Positions 1-11,067 of a stretch of 64,000 nucleotides of DNA are shown piece after piece (position 1 is the first letter of the stretch; every line of letters begins with the position of its first letter). A program made the position numbers and the translations under genes. The notes below the pieces were generated by a model that saw only the letters and a list, made by a program, of their open reading frames with translations, was not told the origin of the DNA and ran no database searches. The DNA is from Paenibacillus sp. MMS20-IR301. GTDB taxonomy: Bacteria > Bacillota > Bacilli > Paenibacillales > Paenibacillaceae. The stretch covers positions 4,526,001 to 4,590,000 of the forward strand of contig NZ_CP135275.1 of the NCBI RefSeq assembly GCF_032302195.1. Reading direction: 5' to 3'.

Positions 1-346
1 CAATTTGAGGAAGCCACAGAACAACAGACTCACCGTACCAGTCATCACTGCCCACAAGCCAAAAAACGAGCTCATTCATTCTCCAAGGCGGAATATTTTG
101 TAATTTAAATGTATGTTGTGTATCAGACCAAGCGGCAGCGCCGCCAAAATTTGCTACATGATCAGAGTTTACTCCAGGTTCATAGGTACTTACGCCCATA
201 TAAATATCATCACCTGTTCCGCCGTTTCCGTTTCCTCCTGTTTTCACACCAAACACATAAGTGTACTCTGTTGCTGTATTCGCATAAACAGGCGCTACTG
301 ATGCGAGAAGCGAAAATACCAGCATCAAACTTAAAATCTTCTTCAT
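1..346 (-). CDS. secreted protein with signal peptide, C-terminus cut by window edge
   Basis: An open frame runs from an ATG at 346 leftwards off the window, 115 codons seen. A strong AGGAGGT ribosome site lies 7 bases before the ATG. Residues 1-23 form a classical signal peptide (MKK, hydrophobic core, cleavage near VYA-NT). The mature part carries KTGGNGNGGTGDDIYM and later a W..RMNELVFW..GSDDWY pattern, faintly like a PLAT/LH2 beta-sandwich (KTG...GT.A.V.I), but that is a guess. AT-rich like the next two genes. Function unknown; likely an extracellular or wall-associated small protein. Confidence 0.6.
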   Translation of the reverse strand, partial: MKKILSLMLVFSLLASVAPVYANTATEYTYVFGVKTGGNGNGGTGDDIYMGVSTYEPGVNSDHVANFGGAAAWSDTQHTFKLQNIPPWRMNELVFWLVGSDDWYGESVVLWLPQI

Positions 347-534
347 AAAATACCTCCTAGTATTATCCTGGCACTTTTGGCAGTAAGTTTATTCGCAGTT
401 ATGAACCGTGATGATCAAATTTCGACATTTTTTTCTATAATACCATCGTCGAAAGAAGCCCTGCTGCTTTGTAAAGAAAACTTTAAGTTTCAAAAATAAA
501 GTAGACTAGGAAGCCAGCTTGTTACCACGACACG

Positions 535-575
535 CAAAAAAGGCCCGCATAAGTTTAATAAACTCATGCGAAGCC
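535..575 (-). terminator. rho-independent terminator of the clostripain-like gene
   Basis: On the minus strand GCATGAGTTT-ATT-AAACTTATGC (547-569, one G-U pair) is followed by GGGCC and six T (535-540). It lies 50-90 bases after the stop at 627. Confidence 0.75.
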
Positions 576-626
576 GGAAGCACAATAATGGTAAGACCAC
601 ATTCTGGAAACGATCAGCCTTTACAG

Positions 627-2273
627 CTATTTTCCGTTAAGAATAGTTTCAATATACTTAGAGCTAAGATCTATAGCTTTTAGCTCTTCTTTCATTTCAT
701 GTGCTTGTGCGATTTTTCTGTTAGGGACATATAAAGCTACGCCGTTTCGATTGTTATAGCCTGCTGAATTTCTTACTTCGAATGCAAGTGCTTGGGCTGC
801 AGCAGTGATTTCTGATGATTCGCCCATGATCTCTATAAGATCATATTGATCAAATATCCCATCGTTCTTGCCTAATAGCTCTGCGTTGTTTGCAAGATCT
901 GTTAGTGAGGAATCAAATTCTGCATGTTCTATTGCCTTAACCAGGGATTCAGCCTGAGAAAGCTTCATCATAGACATTGTGGTTTGCATCTTAGCTTCAA
1001 TCCCCGAATGAAGGGTAAAGGAATCTAAGATTAAACGCCCTACTCTTTCAGTGCTAATCTGCGGGTTTCGCTCCATCGCACCTATCCATGTGGTATAATA
1101 CAACCCTGCCGCGGGAGTTGAATCTTCAGAAGCTATGAGATATTTGCCATGGTCTCTAAGGGCATAGGCCGTTTCAACTGTGCCCATAAGACATGCATCA
1201 AAAACGATTAAGTCAAAATACATATCTGATGCACCGATTGCCTTCGAAAGCTCCGAAACCTTCATCGTTTTTCGTTCATTTAGCTCGTCTGCACCAAATC
1301 CGCCCATTGTACCATACCCATGATCCCATAAAATCAGTATATAACGATCACTTGGTGCAACGGTTTTGCCCCAAACAAGAAAATCCTTTAGTGTTTTAGG
1401 GTCTGATGCTGCGGTTTGGATGTGGCTATCGTGCTTTTTAAGTTGTCCCTTAACAACCTCAAAGCGTTCTGATGCTCCATCAGTCATATAGTTATTGTGA
1501 TATTTGAGCGTTCCGCCTGTTTGAATCAGGATTTTCGTATTTTGGTTTGGCTGACCACGAAGAATTTCTTCCAGGTCATCTGTCAGCCGGCCTTGCTGTG
1601 ATTCAAGATCAGAACCAACTGCATAGATTAAGATCGTCGATGATTCTGCATTTTTGTCCTGCTCCCAAAGTGACCTTGCCTCGTTTAGACCTTGCGTTGT
1701 GAAAACATCTGTTTCACTAAGGGTTTGACCCAGTGTGGCAATTTGGTTTTTGGGTCTTGTATTTACAACATAACTGCTAATTTTCGCAAGAGTTCCCCGA
1801 TTGAATTCGGGGTCTTTTGTAAGGTCTATTCCTAAAACCAATGAGGCGAAAGAAACCGCAGTTTCATAGGTAAAGTCGCCCTTTGTTTCTGAATATCCCA
1901 AAACCCTTAAAACCATTGAACAATATTGGTTTAGCGAGGTTGGCCGGTTACCGCCAAAACTATATTCATTAATTCCGTTAACTACACCTTTTGCATAGGC
2001 ATACGACACGTAGCGGCTTTCCCAACCCGTATCCTTAAAAGGGTTTTTGTAGGTGCTTTTCAGGGCCTCGTCTTCCTTCCCCCACAGACGCAGCATCATT
2101 ACAAGGGATTCTGCTCTGGTAGGCACCCGCGAAAGTTCATAGCCATTCTCCGTTCCGCTGAACAATCCCAAGTGATTAAGTCCTTCTGCATAGTTTGAGC
2201 TTTGTGCCGCTGCCGATGGAGCTGCTGCAAGAAGAAAGATTAGCAAAATGATTAAACTTCGGATATTCTTCAT
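627..2273 (-). CDS. clostripain-family (C11) cysteine peptidase with S-layer homology region, secreted
   Basis: 548 aa from the ATG at 2273. A TTG six codons upstream is open too, but the AAAGGG site is correctly spaced only for the ATG. Residues 1-23 are a signal peptide. Residues about 25-130 resemble SLH repeats (YAEGLNHLGLF..., then FKDTGWESRYVSYAYAKGVV...), which in Firmicutes bind secondary wall polymers. The C-terminal half has the C11 signature: a histidine in ILILWDHGYG and a cysteine in VFDACLMG, plus LIASEDSTPAAG. Family members cleave after arginine or lysine and some self-process. I infer a wall-anchored extracellular protease; its substrate is unknown. It is AT-richer than the core genes to the right and has its own terminator. 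Confidence 0.85.
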   Translation of the reverse strand: MKNIRSLIILLIFLLAAAPSAAAQSSNYAEGLNHLGLFSGTENGYELSRVPTRAESLVMMLRLWGKEDEALKSTYKNPFKDTGWESRYVSYAYAKGVVNGINEYSFGGNRPTSLNQYCSMVLRVLGYSETKGDFTYETAVSFASLVLGIDLTKDPEFNRGTLAKISSYVVNTRPKNQIATLGQTLSETDVFTTQGLNEARSLWEQDKNAESSTILIYAVGSDLESQQGRLTDDLEEILRGQPNQNTKILIQTGGTLKYHNNYMTDGASERFEVVKGQLKKHDSHIQTAASDPKTLKDFLVWGKTVAPSDRYILILWDHGYGTMGGFGADELNERKTMKVSELSKAIGASDMYFDLIVFDACLMGTVETAYALRDHGKYLIASEDSTPAAGLYYTTWIGAMERNPQISTERVGRLILDSFTLHSGIEAKMQTTMSMMKLSQAESLVKAIEHAEFDSSLTDLANNAELLGKNDGIFDQYDLIEIMGESSEITAAAQALAFEVRNSAGYNNRNGVALYVPNRKIAQAHEMKEELKAIDLSSKYIETILNGK

Positions 2274-2478
2274 CAGATTCTGCCCTTTCAATTTGAAAAT
2301 CTATCAAGCTACTACTCTAACATGACGGATTCTCCCCCGTGTGAAAGTTAAAGAAATCTTTAAGTCCGCACTGGCAACTCACCTCTGGCACCAGCCTCAT
2401 ACCATTGATTCTGTGCATCTAACGAAAAAAAATGATACTATGTATGATGACCTATTTATTGCAACAGGAGAAGATAAT

Positions 2479-3456
2479 ATGAGTAACGAACCAAACTTTT
2501 GGCTTAATTTACCAAAGCCTTTTTTTGTATTAGCACCAATGGAAGATGTCACAGATATTGTATTTCGTCACGTCATTAGTGAAGCCGCAAAACCTGACGT
2601 ATTTTTCACGGAATTCACAAGTACAGAAAATTATTGTCACCCTGTAGGAAAAGAAAATGTAGGTGGCCGATTAATGTTCACAGAAGATGAGCAACCGATT
2701 GTCGCTCATCTTTGGGGCAATAAACCTGCACTGTTTGAACAAATGAGTATGGATATGAAAAAACTTGGTTTTCGTGGTATCGATATAAACATGGGATGCC
2801 CAGCACACAACGGTGCATCCAGTGGAAAAGGGGCCGGATTAATAAAGCATCCTGAAGTTGCAGCAGAAATTATTCAAGCGGCAAAAGCAGGTGGATTGCC
2901 GGTTAGTGTTAAAACAAGATTGGGTTACTCTAATATTGACGAGTGGCGCGATTGGTTAGGACATATATTGAAACAGGATATTGCGAATCTTTCTGTTCAC
3001 CTTCGTACAAAAAAAGAGAAGAGTAAAGTAGATGCACATTGGGAACTAATTCCTGAAATAAAAAAATTACGCGATGCAATGGCTCCAAATACGTTGCTAA
3101 CCATTAATGGGGATATTCCGGACCGTGCAACAGGATTAAAATTAGTAGAACAATACGGCGTTGATGGTATCATGATTGGCCGCGGCATTTTCACCAATCC
3201 TTTTGCCTTTGAGAAAGAATCTAGAGAACATAGCGCGAAGGAGTTTCTCAATTTACTTCTTTTACAGTTGGATCTTCACGATAAATATTCAACAGAAACG
3301 CTGCCGCGTTCATTTAGACCACTTCTTCGCTATTTCAAAATCTATGTTCGTGGATTTAGCGGCGCAAGCGAACTACAAGACCAATTAATGAATACCGCCT
3401 CAACAGATGAAGTACGTCGTTTAGTAATACCTCTTTTAGACCAAGAATTAGATTGA
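2479..3456 (+). CDS. dus: tRNA-dihydrouridine synthase
   Basis: 325 aa from ATG 2479, chosen because CAGGAGAAG precedes it by 6 bases; the frame is open back to a GTG at 2341 without a good ribosome site. FMN-dependent TIM-barrel enzyme that reduces uridines in the tRNA D-loop. Visible family motifs: LAPMEDVTD near residue 17, INMGCPA with the catalytic cysteine, [16 protein letters not shown], and the FMN-phosphate-binding [12 protein letters not shown]. It seems to be a stand-alone gene and ends at a bidirectional terminator. Codon use is clearly AT-rich compared with groEL next door, suggesting a transferred or compositionally distinct segment. Confidence 0.9.
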   Translation: MSNEPNFWLNLPKPFFVLAPMEDVTDIVFRHVISEAAKPDVFFTEFTSTENYCHPVGKENVGGRLMFTEDEQPIVAHLWGNKPALFEQMSMDMKKLGFRGIDINMGCPAHNGASSGKGAGLIKHPEVAAEIIQAAKAGGLPVSVKTRLGYSNIDEWRDWLGHILKQDIANLSVHLRTKKEKSKVDAHWELIPEIKKLRDAMAPNTLLTINGDIPDRATGLKLVEQYGVDGIMIGRGIFTNPFAFEKESREHSAKEFLNLLLLQLDLHDKYSTETLPRSFRPLLRYFKIYVRGFSGASELQDQLMNTASTDEVRRLVIPLLDQELD

Positions 3457-3472
3457 AACACCTAAATAAAAT

Positions 3473-3525
3473 AATGAGAGACCTCCCAAAAGTTCAATGA
3501 ACTCTTGAAAGGTCTCTCATTTTTG
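3473..3525. terminator. bidirectional terminator between dus and groEL
   Basis: AATGAGAGACCT (3473-3484) pairs perfectly with AGGTCTCTCATT (3510-3521), with an inner AGTTCAATGAACT palindrome; T-run on the plus strand and A-rich flank on the other. It serves convergent dus (+) and groEL (-). Confidence 0.9.
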
Positions 3526-3581
3526 CACTATGTGGTCAAACAGTGGTCGTTCATCATCGAATTACTTCGATAATGATTTCA

Positions 3582-5219
<1,638 letters not shown>

Positions 5220-5314
5220 TTAACCTCCTAAAATTTTGTCGAACTCCGAGAGTATAAACGTAAGTTTGGGGCTTACTAAGTATCTTATATCTTGCTTATC
5301 AAAGGCTCGGCAGA

Positions 5315-5596
5315 CTAGTCGAGAATCGCGTGGATGTCGCTTTCTTTCATAATCAGATACTCTTTGCCTTCGTATTTGATTTCAGTTCCGGCATATTTCG
5401 AGAAAAGCACACGGTCGCCTTCTTTAACTTCCAGCGCAACGCGGACTCCATCTTTGAGTACTCCGCTGCCTACAGCGATAATTGTGCCTTCTTGCGGTTT
5501 CTCCTTGGAAGAGTCCGGAAGCACAATCCCGAAAGAAGTGGTCTGCTCTTGCTCGCTTGGTGCTACCAATACGCGTTCACCTAGTGGTTTAATCAT
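5315..5596 (-). CDS. groES: co-chaperonin GroES (10 kDa)
   Basis: 93 aa, usual size. [18 protein letters not shown] start, mobile-loop region [19 protein letters not shown] and the [22 protein letters not shown]-terminal half are characteristic. Forms the heptameric lid of GroEL. AAAGGAGG site 7-8 bases before the ATG. First gene of the operon; the 150-base leader carries the CIRCE element. Confidence 0.99.
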   Translation of the reverse strand: MIKPLGERVLVAPSEQEQTTSFGIVLPDSSKEKPQEGTIIAVGSGVLKDGVRVALEVKEGDRVLFSKYAGTEIKYEGKEYLIMKESDIHAILD

Positions 5597-5743
5597 GAAA
5601 AAATAGCCTCCTTTGAAATTATGTTGTTTACCTTGAAAACATAGATTGAGCTGCGGGGAACCATACGGTCTCTATGGCAATGCCGCCAAAGGAGTATCCC
5701 TGAATGAGGCTGCATCAACCATATTTCCTTCTGCACCGCAGCG

Positions 5744-5770
5744 TTAGCACTCAACCGTCTGTAGTGCTAA
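5744..5770. promoter_or_regulatory. CIRCE operator (HrcA site) of groES-groEL
   Basis: TTAGCACTC (5744-5752), 9-base spacer, TAGTGCTAA (5762-5770). This matches the CIRCE consensus TTAGCACTC-N9-GAGTGCTAA except for one base. It sits in the start of the groES leader, so HrcA repression and heat-shock induction are expected. Confidence 0.97.
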
Positions 5771-5781
5771 CAACAATTTTT

Positions 5782-5810
5782 ATGATACTCAACTTGAAGG
5801 CGGATTTCAA
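5782..5810 (-). promoter_or_regulatory. sigma-A promoter of groES-groEL
   Basis: Minus-strand -35 TTGAAA (5805-5810), exact 17-base spacer, -10 TATCAT (5782-5787). The start point would fall just before the CIRCE element, the usual arrangement. Confidence 0.8.
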
Positions 5811-5918
5811 GTCCTTTTACATAAAATCGTATCAGTTTTGCGGAAAAAACTGGTTTCAGGGGTTGTCCCGCACATACTCTCTTACATTCTATCCACCAGG
5901 GGGCAAATTATGCCCCCA

Positions 5919-6680
5919 CTATTCCACCGACTTAACGTAACGCGCTTCCCGCTGTGCATCTGCACTGAGCTGCTTGCGGTAAACAAGCGCAGACAAAAAC
6001 ACGCTGAATTCATACAGCACAAGAAGCGGAATGGTCACCAGAAAGTCCGAGATGAAGTCAGGCGGTGTAATCACAACAGCGATGAATACGAGTGCAAAAT
6101 AAGCATACCGGCGCATCCGGCGCAGGCGCAGCGGATTCAGCACCCGCAGCCGCGTCAGGAACATCACAATCAGCGGAAGCTCAAAGAGCAGAGCGAGCGG
6201 GAGCACCAGCCCGAACAGAAAGCTGAAGTATTCGGCAATGCCGTAGGTCTCTTCAAGCCCCATGCTGCGGGTAACCGAAATCGTGAAGGACAAGGCCATC
6301 GGGAACACGATGAAATAAGCGAAGGCCAGGCCGGCCAGGAACAGAAGAAACACATAAGGCACATAGCGCAGCGCTGCACTCCGCTCTACGGGACGCAGGC
6401 CGGGGCTGATAAACGCCCATAGCTGAAACACGGTAAACGGCACCGCGAACACCAGCGATACGGCCATGGCAATCTTCACATACATGCCGATTCCGTCCCA
6501 GAAGGAGAAGGCATGCAGCACGAATCCCTGGGCAGGCTCAGCACTGATGAGGTACAGGTAAATCGGCTTAGCCACGAACAGGCCCAGCACCAGGCCGGCC
6601 ACAAATATGATCAATACATAGATAATCCTTCTGCGCAGCTCGCTCAGATGATCAACCAGAGACATTTCTTCTGCTTCCAT
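5919..6680 (-). CDS. tatC: Sec-independent (Tat) translocase subunit TatC
   Basis: 253 aa from ATG 6680; a GTG two codons earlier lies too close to the GGGTGG ribosome site. Polytopic membrane protein with six predicted helices. N-terminal family motif MSLVDHLSELRRRI, then SPGLRPVERSAA and FELPLIVMFLTRLRVL. TatC recognises the twin-arginine signal and, with TatA, exports folded proteins. Lies downstream of tatA, separated by about 110 bases and a terminator-like hairpin. Neighbouring molybdenum-cofactor genes fit the Tat role, since molybdoenzymes are typical folded cargo. Confidence 0.95.
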   Translation of the reverse strand: MEAEEMSLVDHLSELRRRIIYVLIIFVAGLVLGLFVAKPIYLYLISAEPAQGFVLHAFSFWDGIGMYVKIAMAVSLVFAVPFTVFQLWAFISPGLRPVERSAALRYVPYVFLLFLAGLAFAYFIVFPMALSFTISVTRSMGLEETYGIAEYFSFLFGLVLPLALLFELPLIVMFLTRLRVLNPLRLRRMRRYAYFALVFIAVVITPPDFISDFLVTIPLLVLYEFSVFLSALVYRKQLSADAQREARYVKSVE

Positions 6681-6721
6681 TTCCACACCACCCGAAATAA
6701 CATATGAAATTAGCTATGGTG

Positions 6722-6773
6722 AAAAAAAGAGGCGCCGCCCCGGCCCTGAATCAGACCTGGGAAAGACGCCCCT
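6722..6773 (-). terminator. terminator-like hairpin between tatA and tatC
   Basis: Minus strand: AGGGGCGTC (6765-6773) pairs with GGCGCCTCT (6728-6736), with two G-U pairs, followed by seven T. It probably lowers tatC relative to tatA expression, since the two subunits are needed in unequal amounts. Confidence 0.65.
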
Positions 6774-6790
6774 GCGTGAGTAGATAACCA

Positions 6791-7030
6791 TTATTCCGGC
6801 AGCCGGCGGTCTTGCGGAAGTTCTGCTGCACTCTGTGGAGCCGGCGGAGCAGGTGCTTCGCTCTTCTTGACCGGTTCGGGTTCACTGATGATCTCGCGTG
6901 CACCATCCTTAAATTCGCGGAAGGTACGTCCAACTGCCCGCCCAAGCTCCGGAAGCTTATTCGGCCCGAAGAGCAGCAGCGCCAGAATAACCAATAGAAT
7001 AATTCCGGGTGCACCAATACCACTTAGCAT
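6791..7030 (-). CDS. tatA: twin-arginine translocase subunit TatA/TatB family
   Basis: 79 aa. Single N-terminal membrane helix (PGIILLVILALLLFG), hinge FGPNKLPELGRAVG, amphipathic helix TFREFKDGAREI, then a short Pro/Ala/Glu-rich tail. This is the usual build of the pore-forming TatA of Gram-positive TatAC systems; no separate tatB is seen. GGGAGGAAA ribosome site. Confidence 0.95.
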   Translation of the reverse strand: MLSGIGAPGIILLVILALLLFGPNKLPELGRAVGRTFREFKDGAREIISEPEPVKKSEAPAPPAPQSAAELPQDRRLPE

Positions 7031-7159
7031 TTCGGTTTCCTCCCATCACTCTACCCGTTCATGATATCGTTAACGATAAAATAATAATACCATAACTTAT
7101 ATCACACATCCATCGTCTTAATTGACGATTCTCCGGAAAAGTGAAGGGGATTCCGGCTG

Positions 7160-7645
7160 TTATTGGCGGTATTGCCCGGTAACCATCAGCAGAGCTTCCG
7201 GCAGCTGGTCCATAATGGCGGCCAGATTCTCATGCACGCCCTTCGGAGTGCCGGGCAGATTGACAATCAGCGTCCGCCCGCGGATGCCGCAGATGCCTCT
7301 GAACAGCATCGCCGCGCGGTTCTTCTGCATAACCGTACTCCGCATCGCTTCGGACATTCCAGGGACCTCACGCTCGATTACACGCCGGGTCGCCTCAGGG
7401 GTAACATCACGGATGGCCAGATCGGTGCCTCCAGTGGTCAGAACCAGATCCGCCTGGAAGTAATCCGTCAGCTCAATCAATGCCGCAATAATCTCATCCT
7501 GCTCGTCGGGTACGATCCGGTACTCTACAATCTCGCCTCCAAGCTCCTCTTCCACCAGCTCCCGAATAACCTGGGCGCTCGTGTCTTCCCGTTCGCCTCT
7601 GGCCCCTTTGTCGCTGGCCGTCAGGATTGCTGTCTTCCACGCCAT
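7160..7645 (-). CDS. mogA: MogA/MoaB family molybdenum cofactor biosynthesis protein
   Basis: 161 aa, one MoCF-binding domain. Motifs TASDKGARGEREDTS, LTTGGTDLAIRDVTPEA and LPGTPKGVHENL match MogA/MoaB proteins, which adenylate molybdopterin before molybdate insertion. Lies 89 bases after moaC on the same strand, so probably co-transcribed with the cyclo-ligase and moaC. MogA and MoaB cannot be told apart with certainty from sequence alone. Confidence 0.92.
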   Translation of the reverse strand: MAWKTAILTASDKGARGEREDTSAQVIRELVEEELGGEIVEYRIVPDEQDEIIAALIELTDYFQADLVLTTGGTDLAIRDVTPEATRRVIEREVPGMSEAMRSTVMQKNRAAMLFRGICGIRGRTLIVNLPGTPKGVHENLAAIMDQLPEALLMVTGQYRQ

Positions 7646-7734
7646 AGGTTGTCCCTCCTTCTCTGTGTACTATGTATATCCGGCTGCCTGGGCAGCCGCC
7701 TTCAGCGCCTTCCGCGTGAGCTCATGCTGTTCAT

Positions 7735-8211
7735 TTATTCTTCTTCCAGCGCGTAATCCCCATTCTTGCCGCCGCTCTTCGACAGGAGCATCGTCGGTCC
7801 GATGATCATATCCTTCTGCAGCGCTTTGCACATGTCGTATACTGTCAGCGCCGCTGCGGATACCGCAGTCAGCGCCTCCATCTCCACGCCGGTCAGCCCC
7901 GTTGTCTTGACAGTTGCTTCTATATATAGTTCATCCAGGTCGTTATCCGAGAAGCTGATATCTATCCCGGTAAGCGGCAGCGGGTGGCACATAGGAATCC
8001 ATGAGGCGGTCTGCTTGGCAGCCATAATTCCGGCAACCTGGGCTACAGCAAGCACATCCCCCTTGCCTATTGTCCCGGCCTTAATGGCGTCCAGTGTGCC
8101 GGGTGCCATATGAACCCGGCTGCGGGCGGCGGCAGTCCGCCGGGTAATCTCCTTCCCGCTTACATCCACCATGCGGGCTCTGCCCTGTTCATTGAAATGA
8201 CTTAACTCCAT
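7735..8211 (-). CDS. moaC: cyclic pyranopterin monophosphate synthase MoaC
   Basis: 158 aa from ATG 8211, which follows GGGAGGAG by 7 bases; the frame extends to a TTG seven codons earlier that overlaps the ribosome site itself. Motifs [44 protein letters not shown] and [22 protein letters not shown] are those of MoaC, which forms cPMP from the MoaA product. No moaA, moaD or moaE is in the window. Overlaps the end of the upstream cyclo-ligase gene by 10 bases. In B. subtilis moaC sits at the same place in this block. Confidence 0.96.
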   Translation of the reverse strand: MELSHFNEQGRARMVDVSGKEITRRTAAARSRVHMAPGTLDAIKAGTIGKGDVLAVAQVAGIMAAKQTASWIPMCHPLPLTGIDISFSDNDLDELYIEATVKTTGLTGVEMEALTAVSAAALTVYDMCKALQKDMIIGPTMLLSKSGGKNGDYALEEE

Positions 8212-8840
8212 AGCATCTTCTCCTCCCGGCAATTCCAGATGCCGTTCTCCGTAATCAGCATATCTATTAAGGCATCATGCTCTTCCAGCGGCACTTCAGG
8301 CACGACCTGCAGATTATAGGCGAGCCCGATCCACAGCGGCCGGACAGTTTCCTGAGCTCCGGCTGTCCCGGCCGCCCGCAAGCGGTCATAGTACCCCTGT
8401 CCGTAGCCAAGCCGTCCGCCGCGCCGGTCGAAAGCGAGGCCGGGCACGAATACAGCCTCCGGCAGTCCGGAGTCTGCTGCAGGGACGGCTCCCCCGGCTG
8501 CAGGCTCCGGTATGCCATAGGCGCCGGGCACAAGCTCATCCCAGGAACGAACGGGATGAATGCCCAGTGTACCTGCCTCCCGGTTAACCCGGGGAAGCAG
8601 CACCTCGCAGTTCTCCGCCCAGGCGTGCATCAGCAGCGGGCGGCAATCCAGCTCGGAGCGGAACGGGGCATAAGCGAGCAGTGAGCGTACTTTCTCCGCT
8701 GTAATCCAGCTCCAGGCATGACTACACACCAGAGCAGACAATCTTTCTCTCTGCTCCGGCAGCAGCCCGTCCCTCGAAGCAGCTGTCTCGGCCCGCAATT
8801 CGCGCTTCCGGAGAGCCAGCCGTTTGCTGCTGTCCTGCAT
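8202..8840 (-). CDS. 5-formyltetrahydrofolate cyclo-ligase
   Basis: 212 aa from ATG 8840, preceded by GAGGAGG with 9-base spacing; an ATG eight codons upstream has a site too close to it. ATP-dependent conversion of 5-formyl-THF to methenyl-THF. Family signature [23 protein letters not shown] (residues about 140-165, nucleotide/folate binding) and N-terminal KRELRAE...RDGL are seen. A central insertion rich in Ala/Gly/Pro (residues 116-135) is unremarkable. First gene of a unit with moaC and mogA, divergent from the ABC-F gene. Confidence 0.93.
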   Translation of the reverse strand: MQDSSKRLALRKRELRAETAASRDGLLPEQRERLSALVCSHAWSWITAEKVRSLLAYAPFRSELDCRPLLMHAWAENCEVLLPRVNREAGTLGIHPVRSWDELVPGAYGIPEPAAGGAVPAADSGLPEAVFVPGLAFDRRGGRLGYGQGYYDRLRAAGTAGAQETVRPLWIGLAYNLQVVPEVPLEEHDALIDMLITENGIWNCREEKMLWS

Positions 8841-9057
8841 AGCCAGCTGCCTCCTCTTCAACATGCTCCTTGTTATTCTAAGTCTGTAAGCTCAGTTTAC
8901 CACTCTTCTCCCCGGTTAGCCAAGGTTGCTTCATTTGCACTGTTAGAAGAATGAACCTCGCGCGGCAAACTTTTTTCATGTAAACTGTAGATTAAGATTA
9001 TTTCAGAGCCGGGCATGAATGCCAAGGCCAATATGCATGGGTGGAGGTTTCATCAGA

Positions 9058-11013
9058 ATGCTTCTTCAAGCGACAGGAATCACGAAATCATACGGAATAA
9101 CAAGCGTGCTGGACGGCATCAGCTTAATGGTGAACGAGAAGGAAAGAGTCGGCCTGGTAGGGGTTAACGGCGCCGGCAAATCCACATTCCTGCAGATTCT
9201 GGCAGGGGAGATGTCCTACGACAGCGGACAAATCCACAAATCCAAAGAGACAACTATAGGTTATCTGGCCCAGAACAGCGGCCTTCAATCTGATAAAACA
9301 ATCCAGGAAGAGATGCTCGCTGTATTCGCACCGCTGCTGGAAGCGGAGGCTGAGCTGCGGCAGCTCGAGAGCGATATCGCCGATCCCGCTCTTACCGGGG
9401 ACGAGAAGCGGTATGAGGATCTGCTGGAGCGTTATGCCAGACGGTCCGACTGGTTCAGGGACCATGGCGGATATGAGATGAACACACGGATCCGCAGCGT
9501 GCTGCACGGGATGGGCTTCGGGGAATTCGCACCGGATACGCCGATAGCCACCCTCAGCGGCGGACAGAAAACCCGGCTGGCTCTGGCACGCATACTGCTG
9601 CAGGCCCCTGACCTGCTTATGCTCGATGAGCCGACCAACCATCTGGACATTGAGACACTCACCTGGCTGGAGGATTATTTGCGGGGATATGCCGGCGGAA
9701 TCCTGGTAGTTTCCCATGACCGGTATTTCCTGGACAGGCTGGTAACTACCATTGTGGAGATTGAACGCCACCAGTCCCGCAGATATACAGGTAATTACAG
9801 CCGCTACATGGAGCTTAAGGCTGCGGAATACGAGATCCGTATGAAGCAATATGAGAAGCAGCAGGATGAGATTTCCCGGATGGAGGACTTCGTGCAGCGC
9901 AACATCGTGCGGGCCTCCACCACCAAGCGGGCACAGAGCCGGCGTAAGGCGCTCGACAAGATGGAACGTATCGACAAGCCGCTCGGGGATCTGAAGAAGG
10001 CCAATTTCTCCTTCGAGCCTGACTTCATGTCCGGCAAGGAGGTGCTGCAGCTCCGCAGCGTTGCTGTTGCTTTTAACGAAGGGGCGGCCCCGCTCTTCCG
10101 TAACGCTTCCTTCGAGCTTAGACGGGGCGAGACGGCAGCGCTGATCGGGCCAAACGGTATCGGCAAATCCACGCTGCTCCAGTGTCTGACCGGTTCGCGC
10201 GAGCCGTCGGCCGGAACAGTGAACTGGGGAACCAAGGTGAAGATCGCCTACTACGACCAGGAGCAGACGAGGCTGAATCCGCGCAACACGGTGCTTGAGG
10301 AGCTGTGGAGTGAATATCCGATGCTGGAGGAAGCGCGGATCCGGACCATTCTCGGCAACTTCCTGTTCAGCGGCGAGGATGTCCTGAAGAGGATAGCGGC
10401 ACTCAGCGGCGGCGAGAAGGCGCGGGTTGCCCTTTCCAAGCTGATGCTGCGCGGTGCCAACATGCTGATTCTCGACGAGCCTACCAACCACCTGGATCTG
10501 GTCAGCCGTGAGGTACTGGAAGCGGCCCTGATTGATTTTGAAGGCACGCTGCTGTTCATTTCCCATGACCGGTACTTCCTGAACAAGATGGCCGAGCGGG
10601 TCCTGGAGCTGCATCCCGGCGGTATTGATCAATATCTGGGCAATTATGACGACTATATCGAGAAAAAACACGAGCTGGAAGCCATTGCCGAAGAGGAAGC
10701 GGAGCTTGCCGCAGCGAAGACTTCCCGGAATACGGACAACGAACCTGCCCCAGCCGACAAAGGTTCTTCACTCTCTTATGAAGCCGATAAGCAGGCCAAA
10801 CGCGAGGAACGTAACCGCCAGCGGCGGATCGCGGAGCTGGAGGAGAACATTGCGGGGCTGGAGGAAGCCATCTCCAGAGTTGAGCATGAAATGACCAAAC
10901 CTGAGGTTTATCAGGATTATATGGCGCTGCAGACGCATGAAAGTGACCTTAAAGCCAAGAAACAGCAGCTGGGGGACTTCTTTAGCGAATGGGAGAAATT
11001 GGCTGACGAATAA
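9058..11013 (+). CDS. ydiF: ABC-F family ATPase (YdiF-like), ribosome-associated
   Basis: 651 aa from ATG 9058, with GGAGG 10 bases ahead; upstream in-frame ATGs at 9019 and 9037 lack a site. Two fused ATP-binding domains without membrane segments: Walker A GVNGAGKST (about 35-43) and GPNGIGKST (about 362-370), signatures LSGGQKTRL and LSGGEKARV, Walker B LMLDEPTNHLD and LILDEPTNHLD, each ending in the usual SHDRYFL. Linker (residues 240-310) with basic residues is the P-site interaction motif region; a charged coiled coil occupies about 580-650. ABC-F proteins act on ribosomes; the position next to moaC/tat/groE on one side and tsaD on the other marks it as the YdiF orthologue. Ends at a terminator. 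Confidence 0.92.
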   Translation: MLLQATGITKSYGITSVLDGISLMVNEKERVGLVGVNGAGKSTFLQILAGEMSYDSGQIHKSKETTIGYLAQNSGLQSDKTIQEEMLAVFAPLLEAEAELRQLESDIADPALTGDEKRYEDLLERYARRSDWFRDHGGYEMNTRIRSVLHGMGFGEFAPDTPIATLSGGQKTRLALARILLQAPDLLMLDEPTNHLDIETLTWLEDYLRGYAGGILVVSHDRYFLDRLVTTIVEIERHQSRRYTGNYSRYMELKAAEYEIRMKQYEKQQDEISRMEDFVQRNIVRASTTKRAQSRRKALDKMERIDKPLGDLKKANFSFEPDFMSGKEVLQLRSVAVAFNEGAAPLFRNASFELRRGETAALIGPNGIGKSTLLQCLTGSREPSAGTVNWGTKVKIAYYDQEQTRLNPRNTVLEELWSEYPMLEEARIRTILGNFLFSGEDVLKRIAALSGGEKARVALSKLMLRGANMLILDEPTNHLDLVSREVLEAALIDFEGTLLFISHDRYFLNKMAERVLELHPGGIDQYLGNYDDYIEKKHELEAIAEEEAELAAAKTSRNTDNEPAPADKGSSLSYEADKQAKREERNRQRRIAELEENIAGLEEAISRVEHEMTKPEVYQDYMALQTHESDLKAKKQQLGDFFSEWEKLADE

Positions 11014-11067
11014 TGTAAGCACAGTAAAAAAATAAAGTTCGACTGTTCCCGATTTGTTCATAATTAG

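Larger units (their letters stand above)
5597..5918. other. groES leader and tatC-groES intergenic region
   Basis: No gene. Holds the groES promoter and CIRCE. GGGGGCA/TGCCCCC (5899-5905/5911-5917) forms a perfect 7-bp hairpin directly after the tatC stop; there is no clear T-run after it on the minus strand, so it is a weak terminator or a 3'-end stabiliser. Confidence 0.6.

Noticed and set aside
9124..10671. 515-codon minus-strand frame opposite the ABC-F gene
   Set aside because: Antisense shadow of a well-conserved gene; low-complexity Leu/His/Gln-rich product.
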